A DNA stretch of 64,000 nt, taken from assembly GCF_041449215.1 (NCBI RefSeq), contig NZ_JBGNFV010000001.1:4853001-4917000 (forward strand), read 5' to 3'. Positions within the stretch are counted from its first letter, which is position 1; each line of letters begins with the position of its first letter. The notes beneath the pieces are model-generated. The model did not search any database. It saw only the letters and a list, made by a program, of their open reading frames with translations, and was not told the origin of the DNA. This document shows positions 26,699 through 36,100 of this stretch, in pieces. Source of the stretch: Roseivirga sp. BDSF3-8 (GTDB lineage: Bacteria > Bacteroidota > Bacteroidia > Cytophagales > Cyclobacteriaceae). Position numbers and translations under genes: made by a program.

Positions 26699-27106
26699 TT
26701 ATTTAGCCTGCCAAACGGCTTCTTTATGCTGTTTGCCGATAGTGAGCACCAGGCGTACCGGGTTAGGGATAAGAGCGAGTCTCCCTATCTTACCACCAAA
26801 GTCGTCGAGTTCCACCGGTACTCCGTCGCTGGCTTTCACATCGTACTTTCCATCGCCTTTAGCTACATATTCCTTTGCCAGATAGGCAGTAGGTAGCAGC
26901 ACATCGTCATCAGGACAGTACTCATCATGCACCATGTGAAGCGCGTCTTCTAGGTAATCACCATATTGCTCCAAAAAGTCATCTTCCATGTCGTGAAGCG
27001 TTTCCTCTTTGTCGTCATATTCGGGCTGGTTGTAATCCATCTGGCTGAGCTCATTTTTCAGTTCTACCAGCTTGATCATGTCACGGTTGAGGGCTTCTAT
27101 ATCCAT
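26699..27106 (-). CDS. Conserved hypothetical protein, 135 aa
   Basis: The acidic protein is preferred from the ATG at 27106 (MDIEALNRDMIKLVELKN), because upstream codons read like untranslated leader. The N-terminal half is helical and very acidic (YDDKEETLHDMEDDFLEQYGD). The C-terminal half has strands (YVAKGDGKYDVKASDGVPVEL, ARLALIPNP-like GRLALIPNPVRLVLTIG). No named family is recognised. It is divergent from the HPPD gene. A 9-bp inverted repeat in its leader (27123-27154) may be regulatory. Confidence 0.7.
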   Translation of the reverse strand: MDIEALNRDMIKLVELKNELSQMDYNQPEYDDKEETLHDMEDDFLEQYGDYLEDALHMVHDEYCPDDDVLLPTAYLAKEYVAKGDGKYDVKASDGVPVELDDFGGKIGRLALIPNPVRLVLTIGKQHKEAVWQAK

Positions 27107-27122
27107 TGCTAAAAAAAGGCGA

Positions 27123-27154
27123 TTTGAGTTTGTTATGTCACTGCAAAACTCAAA
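27123..27154. promoter_or_regulatory. Inverted repeat TTTGAGTTT / AAACTCAAA
   Basis: Perfect 9-bp arms at 27123-27131 and 27146-27154 are separated by 14 bp, 17 bp upstream of the 135-aa gene's ATG. It is either an operator or a leader hairpin. Confidence 0.4.
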
Positions 27155-27215
27155 AGAGTTGCCTTGACTTCCAAATAAAAAGCCGGAAATCCTTATTTTG
27201 GGGCCAAAATTAGAA

Positions 27216-27230
27216 GCGGTTTTAAACCGC
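27216..27230. promoter_or_regulatory. Palindrome upstream of hpd
   Basis: GCGGTTT-T-AAACCGC is a perfect 15-bp palindrome ending 34 bp before the HPPD start codon. The position suits a repressor or activator site for tyrosine catabolism. No regulator gene is adjacent. Confidence 0.4.
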
Positions 27231-27264
27231 AGATTACAGAAACCCAAAAATCTACTATACGATT

Positions 27265-28362
27265 ATGATGGAGAATGACTTTTTGCCAATCAATGGCACG
27301 GATCACCTGGAGCTGTATGTAGGCAACGCCAAGCAGGCAGCTTATTATTACCAGGCGGCTTTCGGCTTTGAGCTGATTGCTTATTCCGGCCCGGAGACGG
27401 GCATCCGGGGACGCGTATCGTATGTATTGGTTCAGGATAAAATAAGGCTGGTTCTGACCAGTAGCCTTGAGCCAGACTCAGAAATTTCCAGGCATGTAAA
27501 GCAACATGGCGATGGAGTAAAGGTACTCGCTTTGTGGGTAGACGATGCTCGTGCCGCTTATGAAGCAACAACAAGCCGGGGGGCAAAATCAGCTATGGAA
27601 CCCCAGACAATATCAGATGAAAACGGGGAGGTAACGTTCGCGTCAATTCATACCTACGGGGATACCATTCACACCTTTGTAGACAGATCCAAATACAATG
27701 GCCCCTTTCTGCCTGGCTTTACCGGTAGGGAAAGCTTCTTTAAGGTAGAGCCTGTAGGATTCAAATATGTCGATCACTGTGTAGGTAACGTAGAACTTGG
27801 CAGCATGAATGAGTGGGTGAAGTTCTATGAAGATGTTATGGGTTTCAAATTACTTATCACCTTTGATGATAAGGATATTTCCACTGACTACACGGCCCTT
27901 ATGTCTAAGGTGGTTTCTAACGGTAATGGCTATATCAAGTTTCCGATAAATGAGCCGGCCGAAGGTAAGAAGAAAAGCCAGATTGAAGAATACCTCGACT
28001 TTTACCACGGAGCAGGCGTGCAGCACATCGCCATTGCTACGGATGATATTCTGCATACCGTGGCAGAGCTCAGAAATCGGGGTATCGATTTTCTACATGT
28101 GCCAGATAATTATTATGATGACCTGCTGGATCGTGTCGGGTCCATTGACGAGACCATAGAGGAACTAAAAAAGCTTAATATTCTCGTAGACCGTGATGAT
28201 GAAGGCTACCTGTTGCAGATATTCACAAAGCCGGTACAGGACAGACCCACCATGTTCTTTGAGATTATTCAGAGAAAAGGTGCTAAGTCCTTCGGTAAAG
28301 GAAACTTTAAAGCGTTGTTTGAAGCCATAGAAAGAGAACAGGAACTTAGAGGTAACCTATAA
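27265..28362 (+). CDS. hpd: 4-hydroxyphenylpyruvate dioxygenase
   Basis: This Fe(II) dioxygenase converts 4-hydroxyphenylpyruvate to homogentisate in tyrosine degradation. Two vicinal-oxygen-chelate domains are present. The iron ligands are His171 (YVDHCVGNVE), His254 (GVQHIAIATDD) and Glu333 (TMFFEIIQRKG). The C-terminal RKGAKSFGKGNFKALFEAIE is the family's lid helix. The length of 365 aa is normal. Translation starts at 27265 or at the next codon, also ATG. No other homogentisate genes follow; phosphoglucomutase starts 27 bp downstream. Confidence 0.97.
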   Translation: MMENDFLPINGTDHLELYVGNAKQAAYYYQAAFGFELIAYSGPETGIRGRVSYVLVQDKIRLVLTSSLEPDSEISRHVKQHGDGVKVLALWVDDARAAYEATTSRGAKSAMEPQTISDENGEVTFASIHTYGDTIHTFVDRSKYNGPFLPGFTGRESFFKVEPVGFKYVDHCVGNVELGSMNEWVKFYEDVMGFKLLITFDDKDISTDYTALMSKVVSNGNGYIKFPINEPAEGKKKSQIEEYLDFYHGAGVQHIAIATDDILHTVAELRNRGIDFLHVPDNYYDDLLDRVGSIDETIEELKKLNILVDRDDEGYLLQIFTKPVQDRPTMFFEIIQRKGAKSFGKGNFKALFEAIEREQELRGNL

Positions 28363-28389
28363 TACCAACCCTAAAATCAACTCAGACAG

Positions 28390-30117
28390 ATGACCATTAA
28401 TGAAAAAGCCAGTAAGTGGCTGGAGAGCCGGAAAATAGATGAGGCTTCTAAAGCCGAGATAGACCGGATGCTAAAAGCTGATGATGACACCGAGCTCATG
28501 GAAGCCTTTTATAAAGACCTCGAGTTCGGCACTGGTGGCCTGCGCGGGATTATGGGTGTAGGCTCTAACCGGATGAATAAATACACAATAGGTATGGCCA
28601 CCCAGGGACTGGCCAACTACCTGTTAAAAACATACCCCGACCAAGAGCTTAAAGTAGCTATCGCCCACGACAGCAGAAATAACAGTCGGGAGTTTGCTAA
28701 TGTAACCGCCGATGTATTTACAGCTAATGGCATAGAAGTATACTTTTTTGATGGCCTCCGCCCTACCCCTGAGCTGAGTTTTGCCATACGTCACTTTGGT
28801 TGCCAGAGTGGGGTGGTGATTACCGCCTCGCATAACCCCAAGGAGTATAATGGATATAAGGCCTATTGGAACGATGGAGGGCAATTGGTCCCCCCTCATG
28901 ACAAAAACGTTATAAGCGAAGTAGCCGGTATTTCCAGCATCGATGAGGTGAGTTTTGATAGGGATGAATCCAGAATTCATACAATCGGTAAAGAGGTGGA
29001 TGAAAAATACCTGGACGCTATCGAAGCTATCCGTCAGGCGCCTGATGAGGTGAGTAATCAAAAAGACCTTAAAATTGTCTTCTCTCCTATTCACGGTACC
29101 GGTATCACCCTGGTGCCGGAGATACTGAAGCGTTTCGGATTTGAAAACGTGAAAGTAGTTGAGGAGCAGGCAGAACCTGATGGTAACTTCCCCACAGTTG
29201 TTTATCCTAATCCTGAAGAGAGAGAGGCGATGAGTATTGCTCTCAAACAGGCTGAGGACTGGGACGCAGATCTGGTAATGGCTACAGACCCTGACTCTGA
29301 CCGTGTAGGTATCGGTGTGAAAAATAACGAGGGAGAATGGCAACTATTGAATGGTAACCAGACCGGCAGCCTTCTTATTTATTTTTTACTTAAGAAGTGG
29401 AAGGAGAATGGTAAGCTGAATGGCAAACAATACATTGTAAAAACAATCGTCACGACGAATCTCATAGACGAGATTGCTCGCGAGTACAAAGTTGATTGCT
29501 ATAATACCCTTACCGGGTTCAAGCACATAGCGGCCATCATTCGGAAACTGGAAGGTAAGAAGGAGTTTATCGCTGGAGGAGAGGAAAGCTATGGCTACCT
29601 CATTAGTGATTTCGTGAGAGACAAGGATGCAGTGGCTAGTTGTGCCATGATTGCAGAAATGACTGCTTATGCGAAGGATAAAGGCCAGAGTCTCTACGGT
29701 ATGCTCATGGAAATTTATGAAACCTTCGGTATTTACCAGGAGCAGCTAGTAAGTATTACCAAAAAAGGTAAGTCCGGAGCCGAGGAGATTAAAAAGATGA
29801 TGCAGGATATGCGCACCAACACACCTGAAAAGCTAGGAGGTTCTCAGGTGGTAACTCTGCTCGACTATGATGCAGGTACGGAAAAGGAACTGACCAGCGG
29901 TAAAACCTCGGAGCTTGATTTCCCTAAGTCTAACGTGTTACAGTATATCACTAAAGACGGGACAAAAATCTCTGCTAGGCCCTCTGGTACAGAACCAAAG
30001 ATCAAATTTTATATCAGTGCAAAGCAGTCTATGGCAGGAAAGTCGTATGCTGAGGCCTATGAGCAGCTTACTGATAAGATCGACAAAATCATTACTGAGC
30101 TTGGCCTCAAAAGCTAG
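28390..30117 (+). CDS. Phospho-sugar mutase (phosphoglucomutase/phosphomannomutase)
   Basis: The 575-aa alpha-D-phosphohexomutase is complete. The active-site serine is Ser147 in VVITASHNPKEYNGYK. The metal-binding loop is TDPDSDRVGIG, the sugar-specificity loop GGEESYGYL, and the C-terminal phosphate-binding loop RPSGTEPKIKFY. The length and GGEESYGY loop resemble the PgcA-type enzymes of Firmicutes and Bacteroidota. These convert glucose-6-phosphate and glucose-1-phosphate, and often mannose phosphates. It lies 27 bp after hpd and may share its transcript. It is closed by the hairpin at 30136. Confidence 0.93.
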   Translation: MTINEKASKWLESRKIDEASKAEIDRMLKADDDTELMEAFYKDLEFGTGGLRGIMGVGSNRMNKYTIGMATQGLANYLLKTYPDQELKVAIAHDSRNNSREFANVTADVFTANGIEVYFFDGLRPTPELSFAIRHFGCQSGVVITASHNPKEYNGYKAYWNDGGQLVPPHDKNVISEVAGISSIDEVSFDRDESRIHTIGKEVDEKYLDAIEAIRQAPDEVSNQKDLKIVFSPIHGTGITLVPEILKRFGFENVKVVEEQAEPDGNFPTVVYPNPEEREAMSIALKQAEDWDADLVMATDPDSDRVGIGVKNNEGEWQLLNGNQTGSLLIYFLLKKWKENGKLNGKQYIVKTIVTTNLIDEIAREYKVDCYNTLTGFKHIAAIIRKLEGKKEFIAGGEESYGYLISDFVRDKDAVASCAMIAEMTAYAKDKGQSLYGMLMEIYETFGIYQEQLVSITKKGKSGAEEIKKMMQDMRTNTPEKLGGSQVVTLLDYDAGTEKELTSGKTSELDFPKSNVLQYITKDGTKISARPSGTEPKIKFYISAKQSMAGKSYAEAYEQLTDKIDKIITELGLKS

Positions 30118-30135
30118 GTATTGAATAATTGCATT

Positions 30136-30166
30136 GCAGCCTCTTTGTTTTAGAAGAGGCTGCTTT
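30136..30166 (+). terminator. Terminator of phosphoglucomutase gene
   Basis: GCAGCCTCTT and AAGAGGCTGC form a 10-bp stem around TGTTTTAG, followed by TTTAT. The stop codon is about 20 bp upstream. Confidence 0.75.
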
Positions 30167-30199
30167 ATAAAAAAAGCCCTTCGCCAGGCGGCGAAAGGC
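30167..30199 (-). terminator. Terminator of DUF4235-like gene
   Basis: On the minus strand, GCCTTTCGCC-GCCT-GGCGAAGGGC (one G-T wobble) is followed by seven T. It serves the minus-strand gene ending at 30233. Confidence 0.75.
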
Positions 30200-30232
30200 A
30201 ATTTGAAGGAACCAACGAAAATTTCTTACTTA

Positions 30233-30508
30233 CTATAAAGGAGGACGGTGACCTTCAAGCTTTTTCCAGCCTTCTGATGCACCGCGTAGTGCGAATACAC
30301 GGACTACTCCGGCTACTGCCCCTGTCAAAGCCATATATAATATTGCTTCCTTCCAGCCGACACTATAATGCACAGGGTTTTTCGGTGGTTTTTTGCCTGA
30401 GGCTACCTGCCAGCCTTTACCTATCAGTTTTTTCACCAATACGGCAGAACCAACTGATGCAGCGTAGCTTACAAGACCCCATTTATTTTTAGAACTGAAA
30501 AGATTCAT
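30233..30508 (-). CDS. DUF4235-like small membrane protein
   Basis: The 91-aa protein has two hydrophobic segments, YAASVGSAVLVKKLIGKGW and EAILYMALTGAVAGVVRVFAL. They are separated by the basic linker GKKPPKNPVHYSVGWK. The pattern of K-x-x-x-K-G-W, PPKNP, then W-K-E-A and a C-terminal A-x-R-G-A helix matches DUF4235, a short membrane family of unknown function. It is a single gene with its own terminator. Confidence 0.7.
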   Translation of the reverse strand: MNLFSSKNKWGLVSYAASVGSAVLVKKLIGKGWQVASGKKPPKNPVHYSVGWKEAILYMALTGAVAGVVRVFALRGASEGWKKLEGHRPPL

Positions 30509-30648
30509 GTGAAATTAGTGGATTGCTTAAAAATGTATTTAAAGTATTAACCTGATTAAATTTAATCTGTTTCGGTCTTTTTGTAATTTTGCTGTTAAAC
30601 AGCCTATTCAGCCGGCGGTGTGTAACCGGCTTTAAATCAAACCACTGT

Positions 30649-31467
30649 ATGGCATCACAATCCAAATACCTTCATGGCTACACAAGCCGTGAACAACAAC
30701 GCTTGTATGAACAGGCCCGGATGGTGGAAAATATAATTTTCAACACCATTGATTATTCGGAAACAGACCAACTGCTGGAAATCGGATGTGGTGTGGGAGC
30801 AATGTCCGAAATTCTGCTGCGTAGATTCCCCCATTTAACACTTACTGGTATCGATTATCAGACAGAACAGGTAGATCAGGCATCTTCTTTTCTGAAAAAT
30901 GTGCCTTATGCTACAGATCGCTATACGATCCGGCAGATGGATGCCATGGACATGGACTTTGAGAGCAGCACGTTTGATGCCGCATTTATTTGTTGGGTAC
31001 TGGAGCATGTCTCTGATCCCCTCAGGGTACTAACGGAAGCCCGGCGCGTGCTTAAGCCAGGAAGCCAGGTAGTCATCACCGAAGTATTGAATTCAACCTT
31101 CTTTGTAGAGCCATATTCCCCTAACGTGCTTCAGTATTGGATGAGATTTAATGACTTTCAGTATGATCATGGAGGAGATCCATTTGTAGGGGCCAAATTA
31201 GGAAATCTGCTACAGGCAGCAGGATATAACCGGATAGAAACTACCATAAAAACGTTTCATCTGGATAACCGTAATCCGGCCAAGAGGGCCAGTATGATCC
31301 GGTTCTGGACAGACCTGTTAATGAGTGGGTTACCTCAACTTACAGAAGCAGGATACGTCTCGGAAGAAATAGCAGAACAGGTTAATACCGAAATGCGGAC
31401 AGTGGCTAAGAGCCCTAGCGCGGTATTTTACTATTCTTTTGTTCAGGCAAAGGCCTATACCACCTGA
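30649..31467 (+). CDS. Class I SAM-dependent methyltransferase
   Basis: This is a 272-aa methyltransferase if started at the ATG at 30649 (MASQSKYLHGYTSREQQRLYEQA). The frame extends to a TTG or ATG near 30589, but those residues look untranslated. Motif I is LLEIGCGVGAMSEILL, followed by the acidic TGIDYQTEQVD. Motif II is AAFICWVLEHVSDPL and motif III is EARRVLKPGSQVVITE. Family members methylate small molecules or quinones; the substrate is unknown. The DUF4235-like gene lies upstream, divergent. No operon partner is visible. Confidence 0.85.
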   Translation: MASQSKYLHGYTSREQQRLYEQARMVENIIFNTIDYSETDQLLEIGCGVGAMSEILLRRFPHLTLTGIDYQTEQVDQASSFLKNVPYATDRYTIRQMDAMDMDFESSTFDAAFICWVLEHVSDPLRVLTEARRVLKPGSQVVITEVLNSTFFVEPYSPNVLQYWMRFNDFQYDHGGDPFVGAKLGNLLQAAGYNRIETTIKTFHLDNRNPAKRASMIRFWTDLLMSGLPQLTEAGYVSEEIAEQVNTEMRTVAKSPSAVFYYSFVQAKAYTT

Positions 31468-31519
31468 TAATGCTCATCTTCTTACCACCAGTACAAAATT
31501 TTTTTTATATTTTATCGTC

Positions 31520-31543
31520 CGGAGGGTTACTATTTAACCCTCT
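31520..31543. promoter_or_regulatory. Hairpin upstream of sigma factor gene
   Basis: GAGGGTTA and TAACCCTC form a perfect 8-bp stem around CTATT, 19 bp before the sigma factor ATG. It would sit in the leader, where it could influence translation, or act as an operator for autoregulation. Confidence 0.4.
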
Positions 31544-31561
31544 GGTAATCAAGATGTGAAA

Positions 31562-32122
31562 ATGGACGAAAAAGAGGTTATTGAGAGGTTAAGAAGTGGA
31601 GGCGAAAAGGAACTGGAACACATCTATGTCAAACATCGTGATGAGTTTCTATTCTGGATCACTAAAAACTTCATTTGCTCATTGGACGAAGCAAAAGACA
31701 TTTACCAGGTTTCTATTCTCACTTTTTATGAGAATGTGGTGCAGGGTAAGGTTCAGTCGCTGACCTCCAGCATTAAAACCTATTTGTTCGCAATTGGTAA
31801 AAATAAAGCTCTGGCTTCCAACAAAAAAGCTCAGCGCTTTACCTCGGATTTTTCGGATAATATGAGTGTAGCAGCTATAGACAACGGACACACCAGCGAA
31901 GACGAAGACAAATGGCGTATGGTCGAGAGCAGTCTTGAGAAACTGGGAGACCCATGCAAAACGTTGCTCAAACAATACTATTACCACAAAAAAGCCGTAT
32001 CAGACATCGCAGACGAACTGGGATATAAAAATGCGGACACAGCAAAAAACCTCAAGTACAAATGCATGAAACGTCTTAAGAAGATTTTTGAGACGGAGTT
32101 GATTAATTTTAAAGAAGCATAA
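31562..32122 (+). CDS. ECF-type RNA polymerase sigma factor
   Basis: This 186-aa sigma-70 family protein is called from the ATG at 31562; a GTG two codons upstream is also possible. Region 2 is RDEFLFWITKNFICSLDEAKDIYQVSILTFYENV. Region 4 is LKQYYYHKKAVSDIADELGY with KNADTAKNLKYKCMKRLKKIF. The latter is the expected helix-turn-helix, in which TAKNLKYKC reads the -35 element. The next gene starts immediately after its stop and encodes a membrane-anchored protein in the usual anti-sigma position. The pair is followed by a 51-aa peptide gene and a convergent CHAT protease. Confidence 0.9.
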   Translation: MDEKEVIERLRSGGEKELEHIYVKHRDEFLFWITKNFICSLDEAKDIYQVSILTFYENVVQGKVQSLTSSIKTYLFAIGKNKALASNKKAQRFTSDFSDNMSVAAIDNGHTSEDEDKWRMVESSLEKLGDPCKTLLKQYYYHKKAVSDIADELGYKNADTAKNLKYKCMKRLKKIFETELINFKEA

Positions 32123-32902
32123 ATGCTTAACGACGATGCAACTGTTCGCCGGATAGAGAGCTATCTGGAGGATACCATGGAAGAGAAAGAGCGACAAAAA
32201 TTTGAGAAAGAACTTCTCGAAGACCCTGAATTGCGCGATGCGCACGACCAGTTCGTTACTTTAATTGGTGGCATCCAGTATGCTACCCGGAATGAAATGT
32301 ACAGGAAGCTACAAAAGCTCGAAGCCGGGCTGGAAGATCCCGAATTGACCGGTGAATCGAAGGCAGGCAAAAGAGCGAGAGTAGTTAGTATGTGGCGAAA
32401 GCCATGGGTTGCCAGCCTGGCTGCCGCTATTACGCTATTGTTCATTACCACGGTTGTTTTGCTCACTGGCCAGCGTAATGTACCAGGCAATGAGTTGTTT
32501 GCTCAGAGCTTTAGTCCCTACCCTAATATTGTTATGGCCACTCAAAGAGGTGGAAACGAAGAACGAAATACGCTACAAAAAGCGTTCTATGCGTATGACA
32601 GGGAAAATTACGATGAAGCGATAGGCTACTTTAGCCAGGTTCCGGAGTCAGAGTACGATGCAAGTGTACTACTATACATGGGTAATGCGTACCTTGCAAG
32701 CGGAAAAGCCCAGGATGCTGAAGACATATTCAAAAATGTGATTAAAAATTACGAACAATTTAATGTTCAGGCTGAATGGTATCTGGCCCTATCCTATCTA
32801 AAGCAAGACAGAAAAGCTGAAGCAAGAAAAATGCTTCAAAAGCTTACAATGGGTCAAAACTCCTACCGAGAGGATGCACAACTTATTCTGAGAAAATTAT
32901 AA
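32123..32902 (+). CDS. Membrane-anchored TPR protein, probable anti-sigma factor
   Basis: The 259-aa protein follows the sigma gene with no gap. Its cytoplasmic N-terminus (about 1-85) has the helical pattern of anti-sigma proteins (RRIESYLEDTMEEKERQKFEKELLED), without a zinc motif. A single membrane helix follows (about 93-115, AAAITLLFITTVVLLTG). The periplasmic C-terminus contains TPRs (AFYAYDRENYDEAIGYFSQV, VLLYMGNAYLASGKAQDAE, AEWYLALSYLKQDRKAEA). An anti-sigma factor with a TPR sensory domain suggests that a protein or peptide signal is perceived outside the membrane. The role is inferred from architecture and position. Confidence 0.78.
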   Translation: MLNDDATVRRIESYLEDTMEEKERQKFEKELLEDPELRDAHDQFVTLIGGIQYATRNEMYRKLQKLEAGLEDPELTGESKAGKRARVVSMWRKPWVASLAAAITLLFITTVVLLTGQRNVPGNELFAQSFSPYPNIVMATQRGGNEERNTLQKAFYAYDRENYDEAIGYFSQVPESEYDASVLLYMGNAYLASGKAQDAEDIFKNVIKNYEQFNVQAEWYLALSYLKQDRKAEARKMLQKLTMGQNSYREDAQLILRKL

Positions 32903-32971
32903 CTTGCGATAACACATTAATTATCAGGCAGCTATAGTAAAAAAGTTGATCGAATCAAAACATCACTAATC

Positions 32972-33127
32972 ATGGACAACACAATGACTAACACTAAACT
33001 ACCTGATTTTACTGGTATCGTCAGCTCAGGCAAATTAAAGCTATCTGACGATAGTGGTGTTGGGAATGGGACAGTATCTGATCCTAAGCCTCCTGCTTCA
33101 GGAGGATCTGGCGAAGGTGATAATTAA
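32972..33127 (+). CDS. Small peptide gene, 51 aa, next to sigma/anti-sigma and CHAT genes
   Basis: The ATG at 32972 opens a 51-codon frame beginning MDNTMTNTKLPDFTGIVSSG. It continues through a Lys-Leu-Lys-Leu-Ser-Asp-Asp stretch and ends in a glycine/serine-rich tail (PPASGGSGEGDN). A second in-frame ATG lies four codons in. It lies 69 bp after the anti-sigma gene and is closed by its own terminator at 33170, which supports real expression. It has no signal peptide or cysteine and is probably disordered. No family is recognised. Its place between a sigma/anti-sigma pair and a CHAT protease makes a protease substrate or signal peptide possible, but this is speculation. Confidence 0.55.
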   Translation: MDNTMTNTKLPDFTGIVSSGKLKLSDDSGVGNGTVSDPKPPASGGSGEGDN

Positions 33128-33169
33128 TTGACTGGCTAATCCTTAAAGCTAGTACGCAAATATAAAGTG

Positions 33170-33199
33170 GCAGTGGTATGAGAGTATCACTGCTTTTTT
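33170..33199 (+). terminator. Terminator after small peptide gene
   Basis: GCAGTGGTA and TATCACTGC (one G-U pair) enclose TGAGAG and are followed by six T. The hairpin overlaps the last codon of the convergent CHAT gene. Confidence 0.8.
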
Positions 33200-36100
33200 A
33201 TTCCTTTTTAAATAACAGCATTTTTACTGCTAATAATAATGTAGGAATAATCAAGGCGATTGCTGCCCAAAGGTAGAAGTCTTTCTTTTTCTCCATAGGC
33301 TTAACAGGCCGCATATCACCTATTGCTACAAACGCTGCCCAATTTACCGGGTGAGCAGTTAACTCATCAGATTGAGCTAAATAGTTAAGTTTACTTTGAC
33401 GCAGAGCTTTGTCAAGCTCCTGCCCCTTCGTAAGTCCTTTGTAAAAATCTTCCATTATGGACGCCGTCACCCTGTCATTTAACTTCCAAAGTGTCATCAC
33501 TATTGATGGGCAACCAGCATAACTGAAGCTTCTGCCTATGCTGTAGATGCCCTCCCCTGAATAGTTTTTGCCAATTCCTGTCTCACAACTACTCAGCACC
33601 ACCAGTCGCGAGTTTAGGTTAAGAGGATACAGTTCATAAGGATATAGGCGTCCATCATTTTGCTCATCAGCCTGACTTCTGAAGTACAAGGCTGAACCGT
33701 GAGGATTCTCCGTATTAGCTTCACCATGAAGGGCGAGGTGTAGAATTTCAGATGACCGCGCCTTATTTTTAAATGCAGTTTCAGTAGCTTCCTTTCCTTG
33801 AAGAAAATCACCTATGATCATACTCTTAAGTGCTTCCAGTTCGTAGACGCTTCCTTTAAGCTCCGCTTTTCCTGGTACCGATACTTCTGTATCTTCTGAA
33901 TAGCCAAAGGCTAGTACTTTCGCCCGGCTATAGAAAGGACTTTCATTCAGGTATCGGTCATATAACGTTCCGGAGTAGGCATATTGAACCCTGAACCGCT
34001 TAATAAGATAGTTAAGTATTTTATAATCAGGTGCACTATAAGATCTTGTAGGGGCAGTAAGAAGGCTTTCAAAAGGCAGTAATCCTAGCTTCCCATTAGT
34101 TACAAGAATCAGATTATCCAGATTACTTTCCACGTCCAGCTCTTCAATGATCTGCTTCAGTAGCTTGTTATAGAGGTAATAACTGTTGTCTACATAAGCC
34201 TGATAAGAGTCCATGTGGTAAAGTGAAGCATTCTGATTTGAAAATACGTCCAAAACGTTATTTAAGGCATTCTGTAAGCTATCATTATTTTCAATCCTGA
34301 ATATGCGAATACCTTCTCTCTTTCTAAGACCTAATCCGTATATGTATTTGCTGCCAACATAGTAACTTACGTACAAATCACCTTTTTCAAGGTTTTTCCG
34401 GATTTTAGAAGGTGTTACAAAATCCTGACTTCTATACTTAATATTATAATAAGCAGGAAACTTTTCCTCAATTCGACTCTCTATAGCATCCAGTTTTTCA
34501 TTCAATGTGAAAAGCCTTTCGCGTAGTAAACTAAGGTCCCCATCATCACCATTCGTAAGCTGTATTTTGCCCTGTATCTGGTCTATTTCAGCACGTATCT
34601 CCCGCTCAACTGATAATATGCTATCATTAATACCAATTTCATACTTACTTTCAGCATCTATGAGATTCTCAAGAAGTAGTCCAGCCGAGTTCTTCTCCAT
34701 AAACAGAAAAGCCATGTCAAGGTAATTGTCATTCTGTGTTCGAAGAGCCAGATCATAAATTACGCCCAATACATTATCGTACAGATCCTTGTAGTATTCC
34801 GAATTGGTAAGAATTGAATTTTCACTATTGTAGGATTGCCTTAGGAACCTGAATAGCTCATCAGTAAAATTATAGGTATAGAGAGCGTTATGTAAGTATG
34901 AGGTATTCCCAGTCTGTTCATATAGCTTGGTCAGGCACTTACCCTTTAATATGAACGTTTCAATGGCCCTGGATTTTTCACGTAGTTCTTCAATAGCCGG
35001 ATTATCATTTAGGGATGTGGGGTTCCAATCATTACTCCAGCACATTAAAGACTTCTGCGTAAGCTTTAGTGCAGTTGAGTAATGTTTAAGTTCAAAGTGA
35101 AGCTCAGCCAGGTAGTGATAAGCAGAAGAAGCATAAGCATGAAAAGCTCCGTTAGCTCTTTGACTCATTCGAATGCTCTTATATAGATACTGTTCTGCCT
35201 CTTTGTGATCCCCTCTTTCAAAAGTAAGTTTCCCAAGGACACTATACATCCATATATGATCTTCAGTGTCCTTTTTTATGGGTTTGAGGTATTTTTCTGC
35301 CTGTTTTGAGTAGTAGTAAGCCGTGTCATGCTGTCCCATATTCATATAGCTAACTGCTACTCCATGATTTAAGCTGCCATAACTAATACTATCTTCTTGA
35401 TTTTTTATAGGGGAAATTTTCAGAAGCTTTTTATAGTAAGGGATAGCTTTGTCAATCTTCCCGGGGTAGTCGTTATAGACATTAGCAATAATTGTTAATG
35501 CATATCGCCAACGGACAGTGTCCAACCTTTCCTGTTCGGTTATAAGAGTCAGTGTCTTAAATGCATAGTTAAGAGCCTTTTCCATATCCTCCTGGTTCCT
35601 TTTAGCACTTGCCAGGCCATATATGGCATTATAACGTGTGTTGAGGGGAGCTCCTTCTATCTTTTCTAAGGTTTCATGGGCTTTTTCATAGTACTTCTCC
35701 GCCTCGAAATAGTCCCGCAATTCCCATGCATACAGGTTCCCCAGGGTAATTGCAATTTCTGCCGTAGTTCGGGATTCTCCACCATAAACAATTTCTGATA
35801 GACCTAGCGCTTTATCGTAGGCCTCAATAGCATCAGCAATGGATTGCTGACTCTCAAATACCTTGCCCCTAAGATCATATGCTTCAACGTAAAGTACATT
35901 TTCTTCAGAGGACACTTCACGTTTTAGGGCTTTAAAGCATTCATTCAAACTATTTTCAGCTTTGTCAGGAAGTGAACTGCTGAGATATAGCCGGGATTGA
36001 TATAAATATACTCTGGCCAGGTCTATCCATTTTTGTTCGGCAAGATAAAATGCAGCAAGCGTATCTGTCAGTGTAAGTTGCTGACTTTTATTAGACAGAG

